Assembly (NCBI RefSeq): GCF_044377035.1
Contig: NZ_JBILJW010000004.1
Location: forward strand, 1-64,000
Direction of reading: 5' to 3'
Length of the DNA: 64,000 bases
Source: Silanimonas sp044377035
GTDB lineage: Bacteria > Pseudomonadota > Gammaproteobacteria > Xanthomonadales > Xanthomonadaceae
Below, in pieces: positions 42,344-51,432 of the stretch (its first letter is position 1; each line of letters begins with the position of its first letter). The notes beneath the pieces were generated by a model that was given only the letters and a program-made list of their open reading frames with translations, was not told the origin of the DNA and ran no database searches. Position numbers and translations under genes: made by a program.

Positions 42344-43815
42344 CGCGCGTCGTCCGCCGGCAGCACCCGCACCAGCATGGTGGCTGCATCGAGGTAATCG
42401 GTGGCCGCGTCGACGTGCAGCGGCAGCAGCGGCGTCAGCACCACGCCGTTCGCGCGCCATTCCACCAGCTCGCCGCCGGCCTCGCGGACGCGCAGCTTGT
42501 GCACGTCGTGGATGACCCACGGGCCGCGCTCGTCATGGCCCACCACCATCACCACGTGCCCGGGCAGGTAGAGCAGGTCACCCGGCGCCAGCGCGGCTGC
42601 CGCATCGAGGCGTGCCGCGCGGTCGAGGCCGACGAGCGATTGCCGCGCGAACGCCGGGCTGCGCGCCTGGTCGCCGGTGTTGCGCGGCAGGACGAGACCG
42701 ACGCTGCGGTAGACCTCGCTGACGAAGCCCGAGCAGTCGCGGGCGCCGTTCGCGTGGCCCCAGCCGTAACGCTCGCCGAGGAAGCGGAACGCCTGTCGCA
42801 GCACGTTGGCCCGCGACGCCGGCAGCGGGCCGTCCTGGCTGGTTTCGCCGCGGGGCAGCAGGGCGGTCGTGAGCACCAGGGCGCCGGACGCATCGCGCGT
42901 GGGTACTTCGACCACGTGAGACGCGAGCGCGCCTTGGCCGTTCACCGCCTCCGTCACCGGCCAGTCGCGACGTTCGGGAAGGGGCACGCCCATGTCGAGC
43001 GCCAGACCGGACACGGCCGGGGCGTCGGGCGTCGTTGCCAACCGGGCCACGGGTTCGAGCACCACGCGCGTGGCGCGCGTGGCGAAGCCGAGGGCGGTCT
43101 CGCGGTCGGTGTGGGCCAGCGCGTCCTCTTCGATCCACGCCGCGTAGGTGGCACCGACAACGAACCGCCAGCGGCCATCCGCGCTGGCATGCAGCACCGC
43201 GACGGGCGTGCCCGGGAAAAAGGCCGATTCCTGGAAGCGGTCGAGGTCCGTCTCGCCCGGCCCGCTGAACACGCGCTCGTGCGTGGGGAAGGTGCGCAGC
43301 GCCGCGCGCCGCGTCACCAGCGCCCAGCCCAAAGCGCGTTCGCCGTCGGCCGCGTCGAGCGCTTCAAGGTCCAGCGCGTCCGACCAGCGTTGGCGGTCCG
43401 CTTCGCCGAGCAGGCGACCGTCCTCGCCATAGCGCAGGGCCGTCGGAGGGCTCGATAGCGCCAGCACCCGCGCACGGAGCGCGGCGTTGGTCATCACCTC
43501 CGGCAAGGCCGCGAGTCGCGTCACCGACGGGTCGCTGTCGAGCAGCCGGTCGTTCTGCGCGGCCACGGCCGTCGCCTCCATCGCCACGTGTTCGGCGCCG
43601 GCCCAGCGAGCGATCCAGTGCGCGGCCTCGTAGGCCGCGTCGGCCGGACGAAGCCGCTCGGGCCCCTGCGCTGCGTTGCCCAAGGCGGCGACGGTGTGGT
43701 CGGCGGTGGGCCGCTCCCGCGCGCTGGCCGGTAGCGCAGCCAAGGCGACGAACGCGAGCAGGGCGACGCCACGCGCGGTATCGAGGATCGTCATGTTCGC
43801 CATCGTGGCCCTCAT
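42340..43815 (-). CDS. Secreted SH3-domain NlpC/P60 (C40) murein peptidase, YkfC-like
   Basis: About 491 residues from the ATG at 43815, which overlaps the DUF819 stop (ATGA); internal ATGs at 43803 and 43794 are alternatives. A signal peptide runs to about residue 32 (ALPASARE). The middle contains bacterial SH3-like domains. The C-terminal NlpC/P60 domain has Cys361 in RDCSGFVSEVYRSVGL, His420 in LYLPGHVVMVVGH and a third residue near His434. This architecture matches gamma-D-glutamyl-(L)-diamino-acid endopeptidases that release L-Ala-D-Glu from stem peptides. Confidence 0.9.
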   Translation of the reverse strand: MRATMANMTILDTARGVALLAFVALAALPASARERPTADHTVAALGNAAQGPERLRPADAAYEAAHWIARWAGAEHVAMEATAVAAQNDRLLDSDPSVTRLAALPEVMTNAALRARVLALSSPPTALRYGEDGRLLGEADRQRWSDALDLEALDAADGERALGWALVTRRAALRTFPTHERVFSGPGETDLDRFQESAFFPGTPVAVLHASADGRWRFVVGATYAAWIEEDALAHTDRETALGFATRATRVVLEPVARLATTPDAPAVSGLALDMGVPLPERRDWPVTEAVNGQGALASHVVEVPTRDASGALVLTTALLPRGETSQDGPLPASRANVLRQAFRFLGERYGWGHANGARDCSGFVSEVYRSVGLVLPRNTGDQARSPAFARQSLVGLDRAARLDAAAALAPGDLLYLPGHVVMVVGHDERGPWVIHDVHKLRVREAGGELVEWRANGVVLTPLLPLHVDAATDYLDAATMLVRVLPADDAR

Positions 43816-44975
43816 CCGCCGTTCGCTCCCATCAGTCCGGGCAACACCGCCGCGAGGGCCAGCCCGACGCCGGTGCCGAGCAGGTAGCCGAGCAGGGCGA
43901 GCAGGATGCCCAGGGGCGCGAGCGCCTTCGCGTGCATCGCTGCGAGCAAGGGCGCGCTGGCGACGCCGCCGATGTTGGCGAGCGAGGCCACGCCCACGAG
44001 GGCAAGATCGAGCTTGAACAGGCGCGCGGCCCCGGCCATCAGCGCGGCATGCACCGCCAGAACGATGAAGCCGGCGAGGATGAACCACGGCGCGGCGGCG
44101 AGGCCTTCGAAGCTGCCCTGCGAAGCGAGCGTCACCACCACGATCGCCAGCAGCGCGCTGCCGCAGCCTTCGGCGCCGGGCAGGCGGCGCAGCGGGGTCA
44201 ACGCGGCCAACACGCCGGCCACGCTCACCAGCAACAGCGTCCAAGAGGTGGCATTGAGCACGCCGTCCTGCGGCATCAACGCCGCGAGCTCGCGCGCCAG
44301 CAGCCCCGCCGTGAGGCCGAGGCCGAGCCACATCAGCGCGTGGCCGGGCGTGGACGGCGCCTCGGGGGCGGGTTCGAACGTGGCGACCGCTTCGCCGCTG
44401 GCGCGGGCCTTCGCCCAGGCATTGAAGCGCGGCGCCAGCGGCACCGTGGCGAACAGCGCCAACACCCAGACGCTGTAGCAGAGCGCGTCGGTCAGCAGGG
44501 CGAAGCCGAGCAGCTCGGGTGGGGTGTCGACGGCTTGGCTGACCGCGACGAGGTTGGCCGTGCCGCCCACCCAGCCGCCGGCCACGGCAGCGAGCGGCTT
44601 CCACGCATCGGCGGGCAGCAGGCCGCCCAGCAGCAGGGCGGCAACGATGAAGCCGAGGGTGATCGAGGCCGTCGCGCAGGCGAACGCGAGAAGCACGCGC
44701 GGCCCCAGCGCCAGGATGGCGCGCAGGTCGCAGCGCACCAGCAGCAGGAAGATCAGGGCCGGCAGCGCTTGCGACATCACCTGGGTCCGCGTGGCGTCGA
44801 CCGCCGGCCCGCCCGCCCAGAAACCGGCGACGGCCAGCGCGGTCGCGGCGACGTAGGCCAGCACGATGGGCGGCAGCACCTCGAACAGGCGAAGGGGCCA
44901 GCGGCTGGCGAGCACCGGGAAGAGGCCGGCGAGGAGGAGCAGGGCCGCAAGGAAGGCGGCGGGAGAGTCCGTCAT
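43812..44975 (-). CDS. DUF819 family integral membrane protein, candidate dipeptide/muropeptide transporter
   Basis: A 387-residue protein with about 10-12 hydrophobic segments and the glycine-rich stretches GGWVGGTANLVAV and SLANIGGVASAPLLAA, inverted-repeat features of DUF819 (YjcL-like) proteins. It heads the minus-strand operon. A TATGAT hexamer lies exactly 6 bases before the ATG, implying a leaderless mRNA. The Ala-Glu epimerase downstream is cytoplasmic while the peptidase is exported, so something must import the dipeptide. That role is inferred for this protein from position. Confidence 0.83.
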   Translation of the reverse strand: MTDSPAAFLAALLLLAGLFPVLASRWPLRLFEVLPPIVLAYVAATALAVAGFWAGGPAVDATRTQVMSQALPALIFLLLVRCDLRAILALGPRVLLAFACATASITLGFIVAALLLGGLLPADAWKPLAAVAGGWVGGTANLVAVSQAVDTPPELLGFALLTDALCYSVWVLALFATVPLAPRFNAWAKARASGEAVATFEPAPEAPSTPGHALMWLGLGLTAGLLARELAALMPQDGVLNATSWTLLLVSVAGVLAALTPLRRLPGAEGCGSALLAIVVVTLASQGSFEGLAAAPWFILAGFIVLAVHAALMAGAARLFKLDLALVGVASLANIGGVASAPLLAAMHAKALAPLGILLALLGYLLGTGVGLALAAVLPGLMGANGG

Positions 44976-45132
44976 GGGCCGATCATAAAGAGGGCGGCGG
45001 CCAATCCGGCACGCCCGCGTCGGCCCGCGATGAGGGGCGTCTCGGCGGCGTGAGGACGGCAGCGGGACCCTCTTGCACCGGCCCGGCGACGCCCCGCATG
45101 GTGGCCGCCCGATCCACCACGAGCCTGTCGCC

Positions 45133-47223
45133 ATGCTGCTTCGCCACATCCTCGCCCTCTCGCTGCTCGCCGCCTTGCCGGCCGCCGCGCAATCGCCGGC
45201 GAGCGCCGACGTCCCCGCCACGGCCGCCACGCCCGGCAAACAGCCCTTCACCGTCGAACGCAGCTGGCAGATCCAGCGCCTCGGCAATCCGGTCGTCTCG
45301 CCGGACGGTTCGCTCATCGTCGCGCCGGTCACCCGCTTCGAGATGAAAGAGGACAAGGCCTACACCGACCTGTGGATCTGGAACGCCGACGGCAGCGGCG
45401 AGCGCGCCTTCACCACGCACGTGGGCAACGAAGGCTCGCCGGCGTTCAGCCCGGACGGCCGGTTCATCGCTTTCACCGCCCAGCGCGAGGACGACAAGGC
45501 GCCGCAGCTCTACGTGATGCCGGTCGACGGCGGCGAAGCCCGCCGCCTCACCACGCTGGCCACCGGCGTGCAGAGCCCGAAGTGGTTCGCCGACGGCCGC
45601 CGCCTCGCCTTCGTCTCGCGCGTCTTCGCCGACCTGCCGCTGGCCGAGCAGGGCAAGCGGATCGACGAGCGTGCCGCCAGCAAGATGACCGGCCAAGTCT
45701 GGGACGGCGGCCCCGTCACCGCCTGGGACCGCTACATGGACGAGCGCCAGTTCCACGTCTTCGCCGTTGATATCGGCGGCGGTGCGCCGCAGGCGCTGAC
45801 GCTGGGCACGGGCCTCGAGCTGCCGCGCGCGGCGGTGCAGGGCACGGACGGGCTGTTCGCGATCTCGCCGGACGGCGCCGAGCTGGCTTTCGTCGCCGAT
45901 TCGAACCCGGCACGCGAGGACGCCAACAACGACGTGTTCACCGTGGCCGTGCCGGCCGCTGGGGCTGTGGCCGCCAAGCCGGTGAACCTGACGCCGGAGA
46001 ACCCGGCCAACGACGGCACCCCGCTTTACAGCCCGGACGGCCGCACGCTCAGCTTCGTCCAGCAGCGCATCGAGGGCTTCTACGCCGACAAAGGCCGCCT
46101 GATGCTGCGCGACCGCCGCGCCGGCACCACCCGCGAGCTCTACGCCGAGTGGGACCGCACGGTCTCCGAGTATCTGTGGGCGCCCGACAGCCGCCGCCTC
46201 TTTGGCGCCGTGGACGACGCCGGCACCGTGCGCGCCTACGAGTTCCCGCTCTCCGGCGAGCCGCGCGCGATCACCGGCCCCGCCTCGTTCAACGGCTTGG
46301 CACTGGCGAAGAACGGCCTGATGGTCGGCCTGCGCCAGACCTTTGTCGAACCGCCCACGCTCGTCCGCATCGACGCGCGCAGCGGCCGCGCCACCAAGCT
46401 CTCGACGATCAATGACGAGCTGCTGGCCAACACCGATTTCGGCACCTACGAGTCGGTGACGTACAAGGGCGCCAACGGCGCCGACATCCAGATGTGGGTC
46501 AACTACCCGCCGGGCTTCGACAAGACGAAGAAGTACCCGTTCTTCATGCTGATCCACGGCGGCCCGCACAACGGCATCACCGACGGCATGAGCTTCCGCT
46601 GGAACGCGCAGGTGTTCGGCAGCTGGGGCTACGTCACCGCGTGGCCGAACTTCCACGGCAGCTCGGGCTTCGGCCAGGACTTCACCGATTCCATCAACCC
46701 GGAGTGGGCCGAGAAGCCCTATCAGGACGTGATCAAGGCGGCCGAGTGGTTCGCGGCGCAGCCGTGGATCGACACCGAGCGCATGGTCGCCGGCGGCGGC
46801 AGCTACGGCGGCTACCTCACCAGCGTGATCCTCGGCCGCGAGCACCCGTTCCGCGCGCTGGTCGCGCACGCGGCCGTGTACAACCTCTACACCCAGTACG
46901 CAGCGGACTTCTCGACCGAGATGCCGCGCTTCGGCGGCTTCTGGGAGAAGGACAATGACACCGTCCTGCGTCGCAACTCCCCGCACCTGGGTGCCGCGAA
47001 CTTCGATACGCCGACCCTCGTCGTCCACGGCCAGACCGATCTGCGCGTGCCGGTGAACCACGGCCTCGAGCTCTACCAGACCCTGCTGATGAAGGGCGTG
47101 CCGAGCCGCTACGTGTACTACCCCAACGAGAACCATTGGATCTTGAAGCCGCAGAACTCGGTGTTCTGGTACCAGCAGGTGCAGCAGTGGTTCGAGGCGC
47201 ACAACGCGCCGAAGGCCGACTGA
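45133..47223 (+). CDS. S9 family prolyl oligopeptidase-type peptidase, secreted
   Basis: A 696-residue peptidase from ATG 45133, where a clear signal peptide starts (MLLRHILALSLLAALPAAAQ). Residues ~40-410 form a WD40/PD40-like beta-propeller (SPDGSLIVAPV, SPDGRFIAFTA, SPDGRTLSFVQ). The C-terminal alpha/beta-hydrolase carries Ser557 in GGGSYGGYL, Asp636 in HGQTDLRVP and His668 in NENHWI. It resembles dipeptidyl- or acylaminoacyl-peptidases that digest short peptides in the periplasm. It is divergent from the DUF819 operon across a 157-bp gap. Confidence 0.94.
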   Translation: MLLRHILALSLLAALPAAAQSPASADVPATAATPGKQPFTVERSWQIQRLGNPVVSPDGSLIVAPVTRFEMKEDKAYTDLWIWNADGSGERAFTTHVGNEGSPAFSPDGRFIAFTAQREDDKAPQLYVMPVDGGEARRLTTLATGVQSPKWFADGRRLAFVSRVFADLPLAEQGKRIDERAASKMTGQVWDGGPVTAWDRYMDERQFHVFAVDIGGGAPQALTLGTGLELPRAAVQGTDGLFAISPDGAELAFVADSNPAREDANNDVFTVAVPAAGAVAAKPVNLTPENPANDGTPLYSPDGRTLSFVQQRIEGFYADKGRLMLRDRRAGTTRELYAEWDRTVSEYLWAPDSRRLFGAVDDAGTVRAYEFPLSGEPRAITGPASFNGLALAKNGLMVGLRQTFVEPPTLVRIDARSGRATKLSTINDELLANTDFGTYESVTYKGANGADIQMWVNYPPGFDKTKKYPFFMLIHGGPHNGITDGMSFRWNAQVFGSWGYVTAWPNFHGSSGFGQDFTDSINPEWAEKPYQDVIKAAEWFAAQPWIDTERMVAGGGSYGGYLTSVILGREHPFRALVAHAAVYNLYTQYAADFSTEMPRFGGFWEKDNDTVLRRNSPHLGAANFDTPTLVVHGQTDLRVPVNHGLELYQTLLMKGVPSRYVYYPNENHWILKPQNSVFWYQQVQQWFEAHNAPKAD

Positions 47224-47272
47224 CGCGCGGCATCGGGTAGCCTTGTCGCCTTCGACGGCCGGGGAGTGCAGC

Positions 47273-48502
47273 GTGGGCGACAAGGCGAGTGACATCACGG
47301 CCGATGCGGCTGCGGCAAACGCCGCGGCCCCCGACCTGCAGCATCTCGACACCACGTCGCTCGCGGCGCTGCTGAAGCGCGCGTCGCCGGCCCGCGCGGC
47401 GCAATTGCTCGCGGCCATGCCGCCCGCGCGGGCGGCTCGCATCCTCGAAGCCCTGCCCGCGGAGGTTCGCGCGCCGATCATGGCGGCGGCGCCGGCCGGC
47501 ACTGACTGGGCCGATGCCCAGCGCTATCCGGAGGGCAGCGTCGGCCGCTTGCTGGAGGACCCGCCCGCCGTGTTCCCGATGGGCACGCGCGTCGGCGAGG
47601 CCATCGATCGCCTGCGCGAGGTGGTCAAGACGCGGATGGTCACCTACCTGTTCGTCGTCGACGGCGCACAGCGCCTGCAGGGCGTCGTCGCCTTCCGTGA
47701 GTTGCTCTACGCCGCGCGCGAGCAAGCCCTCGACGACGTGATGATCCGCCAGCCTTTCGTGCTCTCGCCGTCGGCCACGCTGATCGACGCCATGCGCGAA
47801 GTGGTGCAGCGGCATTACCCGGTCTATCCGGTTTGCGAGGCCGACGGCACCCTGGTTGGCCAGGTGCGCGGGCAGGCCCTGTTCGAGCAGCAGGCTTTCG
47901 AGATCTCGGCGCAGGCCGGCGCCATGGTGGGTGTCGAGAAGGAGGAGCGCCTCGCCACGCCGTGGGCGCGCAGCTTCCGCTTCCGCCATCCATGGCTGTT
48001 GCTGAACCTGCTCACCGTTTTCGTGGCCGCGGGCGTGGTGGGCGTGTTCCAGGACACGATCAACGAGATCGTCGTGCTGGCCATGTTTCTGCCGGTTTTG
48101 GCGGGACAAAGCGGCAACCTTGGCGCGCAGTCGCTGGCCGTGGTGGTGCGCAGCATGACGCTGGGCGAACTGCGGGGCGCGTCCATCCCGCGCCTGCTCG
48201 GCAAGGAGGCGTGGCTGGGATTGCTCAACGGCCTCGGCACCGGCCTGCTCGCGGCTGCGGCAATGGCAGTGATCGCCCGGGAACGCGCCGACATGCCGGT
48301 GCTGGCCGTCACGGTGCTGGTGGCGATGACGGCGAGCTGCGCCCTGTCCGGCGTCGCCGGTGCGGGCGTGCCCTTGCTGCTGAAGCGCCTCGGCGCCGAT
48401 CCGGCCACCGCCTCGGCGATCATCCTCTCGACGATCACCGACGTGTGCAGCATGGGTTTCTTCCTCGGGCTCGCCAGCCTGCTGCTGGCCCTGCACGGCT
48501 GA
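47273..48502 (+). CDS. mgtE: MgtE-type magnesium transporter
   Basis: A 409-residue divalent cation channel/transporter. An MgtE N-terminal domain (SPARAAQLLAAMPPARAARILEALP) is followed by two CBS domains (about 85-205) and the transmembrane domain (about 235-409, five segments; the pore stretch GQSGNLGAQSL is typical). The GTG start at 47273 has a GGGGAG ribosome-binding site 6 bp upstream; a TTG at 47243 would add 10 residues. The family gates Mg2+ by cytosolic Mg2+ binding to the N and CBS domains. An intrinsic terminator follows. Confidence 0.9.
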   Translation: MGDKASDITADAAAANAAAPDLQHLDTTSLAALLKRASPARAAQLLAAMPPARAARILEALPAEVRAPIMAAAPAGTDWADAQRYPEGSVGRLLEDPPAVFPMGTRVGEAIDRLREVVKTRMVTYLFVVDGAQRLQGVVAFRELLYAAREQALDDVMIRQPFVLSPSATLIDAMREVVQRHYPVYPVCEADGTLVGQVRGQALFEQQAFEISAQAGAMVGVEKEERLATPWARSFRFRHPWLLLNLLTVFVAAGVVGVFQDTINEIVVLAMFLPVLAGQSGNLGAQSLAVVVRSMTLGELRGASIPRLLGKEAWLGLLNGLGTGLLAAAAMAVIARERADMPVLAVTVLVAMTASCALSGVAGAGVPLLLKRLGADPATASAIILSTITDVCSMGFFLGLASLLLALHG

Positions 48503-48588
48503 AGGTCCGCCGATGTTGCATTGCAGCGTGCAAGCCGTCGCGGCGGCGTCGCAGGATCGAAGCGCTTCCGACGTGGGGGAGGGAGCAC

Positions 48589-48626
48589 GAACCCGCAAGC
48601 GCCTTGGCCTTGCGGGTTCTTTTTTT
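48589..48626 (+). terminator. Intrinsic terminator between mgtE and glnE
   Basis: An 11-bp stem (GAACCCGCAAG paired with CTTGCGGGTTC), a 9-base loop and seven T residues. The T-run ends only 13 bp before the glnE start codon, so glnE read-through from mgtE should be low, and the hairpin lies in the glnE leader region. Confidence 0.92.
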
Positions 48627-48639
48627 CCGGCGAGGTGCC

Positions 48640-51432
48640 ATGACATCGCTTGAGGCCACCCTCGATGCCCTGGTGGCGCGTCGTCTCGACGCGCTCGCCG
48701 AGGCCACGCCGCTGGACGCGGCGACCCGCAACGCGCTGCGTCCACTCGCCATCACCTCGGAGTTCGCGCTTGACGTGCTGCGGCGGCAACCCGCGCTGCT
48801 CGCGAACCGTCACGCGACGCCGGCCTTCCCGGCGCTCGATGCCGAGGCCCCCGAGGGCGCGATGGCCGCGTTGCGGCGCTGGCGGACCGCCGCCTCGAGC
48901 GTCCTTATCGCCCGTGATGTCGATGGCTTGGACGATGTCGACGCCACCCTCGTCGGCAGCACGCGCATCGCCGAGCAAGCCCTGCAGGGCGCCTTGGCAC
49001 AGGCGGAAGCCGAGTTCGCGCCGCGCTTCGGCACGGTGCGCGACAGCGAAGGCCGCGCGCAGCGGTTGGTCGTGTTCGCGCTGGGCAAGCTCGGCGGCGG
49101 CGAGCTCAACTTCAGTTCCGACGTCGACCTCGTCTACGCCTACCCGCGCGGCGGCAGCAGCGATGGCGCGCGGTCGCTCGACGCCGAGCCCTACTTCGTC
49201 CGTCTCGGCCAGCGCCTCGCGCAGCTGTTGAACGAACCGACGGTCGACGGCTTCTCTCATCGCGTCGACCTCCGCCTGCGCCCGTTCGGCGACAGTGGCC
49301 GGCTCGCGCTGAGCTTCGACGCGATGGAGGCCTACTTCCAGCGCGAGGGCCGCGACTGGGAGCGCTACGCCTGGCTGAAGGCGCGCCCGGTGGCCGGCGA
49401 TCTCGCGGCTGGCGAATCGCTGGTCGACGCGCTGCGGCCCTTCGTCTACCGGCGCTACCTCGACTTCACCGCGCTGGATTCGCTGCGCGAGATGAAGGCC
49501 ATGATCGAAGCGGAAGTCGCGCGCAAGGACATGGCCGACGATCTCAAGCGCGGGCCGGGCGGCATCCGCGAGGTGGAGTTCCTCGTACAGGCCATCCAGC
49601 TCATCCGCGGCGGACGCGAAGCGGCGCTGCGCCGCCGCGGCCTGCTGCCCGCGCTCTCTGCGCTGGCCGCGGCGGGCCACCTGCCGGAAGCCACGGCGCA
49701 GCGGCTCGCCGAGGCCTACCGTTTCTTGCGCCTCGTCGAGAACCGTGTCCAGATGCTGCGCGATGCGCAGGAGTACGCGTTGCCTTCGGACCCGCTCGAT
49801 CGCCTGCGCGTGGCCCGCGGGTTGGGGCATGCCGATGCGGCGGCGCTGGAGGCCGCACTGCGTTCGCATCGCGACGTGGTGGCGGCCGAGTTCGCCGCGG
49901 TGCTCGGCGGCCGCGAAGCGCACACGCGGGCCACGACCTCGTCGGATGCCCGCACCGCCGCCTTGGCCGCTTACTGGCAGGCGTTGCCCGAGGGCGGGGC
50001 CGTGGCCACGCTGGCCGAGGCGGGTTTCGTCGACGCCGAGGCGGCCGATGACGCGCTGCGCCGCCTCTCGGGCTCGACCCTTCGGCGCAGCCTGTCGGCA
50101 CGCGCGGCCGGGTGGTTCGACCGCATCGTCCCGATCCTCGCCGCGCAGGCGGCCGCCAGCGATGCGCCCGACGCCAGTCTTGCGCGCGGCATCGCGCTGA
50201 TCACCGCCATCGGTCGCCGCAGCAGCTATTTCGCCCTGCTGGCCGAGCAGCCGGCGGCCCTCGAACGCCTTGCCCAGGTCTGCGCTGGCAGCGCGCTGCT
50301 GGCTGAGCGCCTCACCGAACATCCGCTGCTGCTCGATGAGCTGCTGGATGTGCGTGCGGCTGGGCCATTGCCCGACGCCGCGACCATCGCGCAGGAAATC
50401 GCCGGCCTGGTGCCGGCGCACGACGATGCGGAGGCCGCGCTGATCGCCTTGAACGAGCGGCGGCACAGCCTCGCGTTCCGCATTGGCTTGGCATGGCGCG
50501 CAGGCCGCGTCGACGCCGTGGCGGCGACGCGCCGCCTGGCCGAGGTGGCGGAGGCCGTGGTCGCGGCGGCGCTGGCCCTCGCCACGCGCGAAGTGGAGCG
50601 CGCGCACGGTCGCGTCGCCGAGGGCGGCTTCGCGGTGCTCGGCTACGGCAGCATCGGCGCGGAGGAGCTCGGTTTCGCCTCCGACCTCGACCTTGTCTTC
50701 GTGCACGGCGCCGACCCCAATGCCGTGTCCGACGGCGCCCGCCCGCTGGATGCCGGGCGCTACTACCTGCGCATCGCGCAGAAGCTCGTCGCCTTGCTCG
50801 ATACCTCCACGGCCGCCGGCAAACTCTACGAAGTGGACGTGCGGCTTCGCCCCGATGGGGCGAAAGGGCTGCTGGTCGTGAACTTCGACAGCTTCGCCGG
50901 CTATCAGCGCGAGCGGGCCTGGACCTGGGAGCACCAGGCTCTCGTGCGCATGCGCCCGCTGGCCGGTGACCCCGCATTGCTCGCCCGCCTCGATGCGCTT
51001 CGCGACGAGATCCTGTCGCGGCAGCGCGATCCGCAGGCGCTGGCGAAGGACGTCGCCGACATGCGCGAGCGCATGCGCCGCGAGCTCGATCGCAGCGATG
51101 CTGCGCACTTCGACCTGAAGCAGGGCGCCGGTGGCCTCGTCGACCTCGAGTTCGCCCTCCAGCACGCGGTGCTGCGGCATGCCGGCGCCCATCCGGCGCT
51201 GATGCGACCGCGGCACAGCGCGGCGCTGGCGACGGCGCTCGCGCAGGAAGGCGTGATCGACGCTGCGACGGCCCGGGTGCTGGTCGAGGCGCATGCCGCG
51301 CTGGTCGCGTTCTCGCTCGGCTGCACGCTCGATCGCCGGCCGCGCCGCGTGCCGGACGCGACGGCTCAGGGCACGGCGTCGGCGCTGCGCGCGGCCTTGT
51401 CGGCGGGTGCGTTGTCGTCGGCCGCTGGCTGA
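48640..51432 (+). CDS. glnE: Bifunctional glutamine synthetase adenylyltransferase/deadenylyltransferase GlnE
   Basis: A 930-residue enzyme, close to the usual ~945. It adds or removes AMP on glutamine synthetase in response to PII and glutamine. Two nucleotidyltransferase halves are visible. The N-terminal (deadenylylating) one has GKLGGGELNFSSDVDL at about 149-164; the C-terminal (adenylylating) one has YGSIGAEELGFASDLDLVF near 666-685. Each is followed by a helical GlnD_UR_UTase-like segment (DLKRGPGGIREVEFLVQ; DLKQGAGGLVDLEFALQ). A GAGGT ribosome-binding site precedes the ATG. The 3' end overlaps the ELM1-like gene on the other strand by 67 bp. Confidence 0.97.
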   Translation: MTSLEATLDALVARRLDALAEATPLDAATRNALRPLAITSEFALDVLRRQPALLANRHATPAFPALDAEAPEGAMAALRRWRTAASSVLIARDVDGLDDVDATLVGSTRIAEQALQGALAQAEAEFAPRFGTVRDSEGRAQRLVVFALGKLGGGELNFSSDVDLVYAYPRGGSSDGARSLDAEPYFVRLGQRLAQLLNEPTVDGFSHRVDLRLRPFGDSGRLALSFDAMEAYFQREGRDWERYAWLKARPVAGDLAAGESLVDALRPFVYRRYLDFTALDSLREMKAMIEAEVARKDMADDLKRGPGGIREVEFLVQAIQLIRGGREAALRRRGLLPALSALAAAGHLPEATAQRLAEAYRFLRLVENRVQMLRDAQEYALPSDPLDRLRVARGLGHADAAALEAALRSHRDVVAAEFAAVLGGREAHTRATTSSDARTAALAAYWQALPEGGAVATLAEAGFVDAEAADDALRRLSGSTLRRSLSARAAGWFDRIVPILAAQAAASDAPDASLARGIALITAIGRRSSYFALLAEQPAALERLAQVCAGSALLAERLTEHPLLLDELLDVRAAGPLPDAATIAQEIAGLVPAHDDAEAALIALNERRHSLAFRIGLAWRAGRVDAVAATRRLAEVAEAVVAAALALATREVERAHGRVAEGGFAVLGYGSIGAEELGFASDLDLVFVHGADPNAVSDGARPLDAGRYYLRIAQKLVALLDTSTAAGKLYEVDVRLRPDGAKGLLVVNFDSFAGYQRERAWTWEHQALVRMRPLAGDPALLARLDALRDEILSRQRDPQALAKDVADMRERMRRELDRSDAAHFDLKQGAGGLVDLEFALQHAVLRHAGAHPALMRPRHSAALATALAQEGVIDAATARVLVEAHAALVAFSLGCTLDRRPRRVPDATAQGTASALRAALSAGALSSAAG

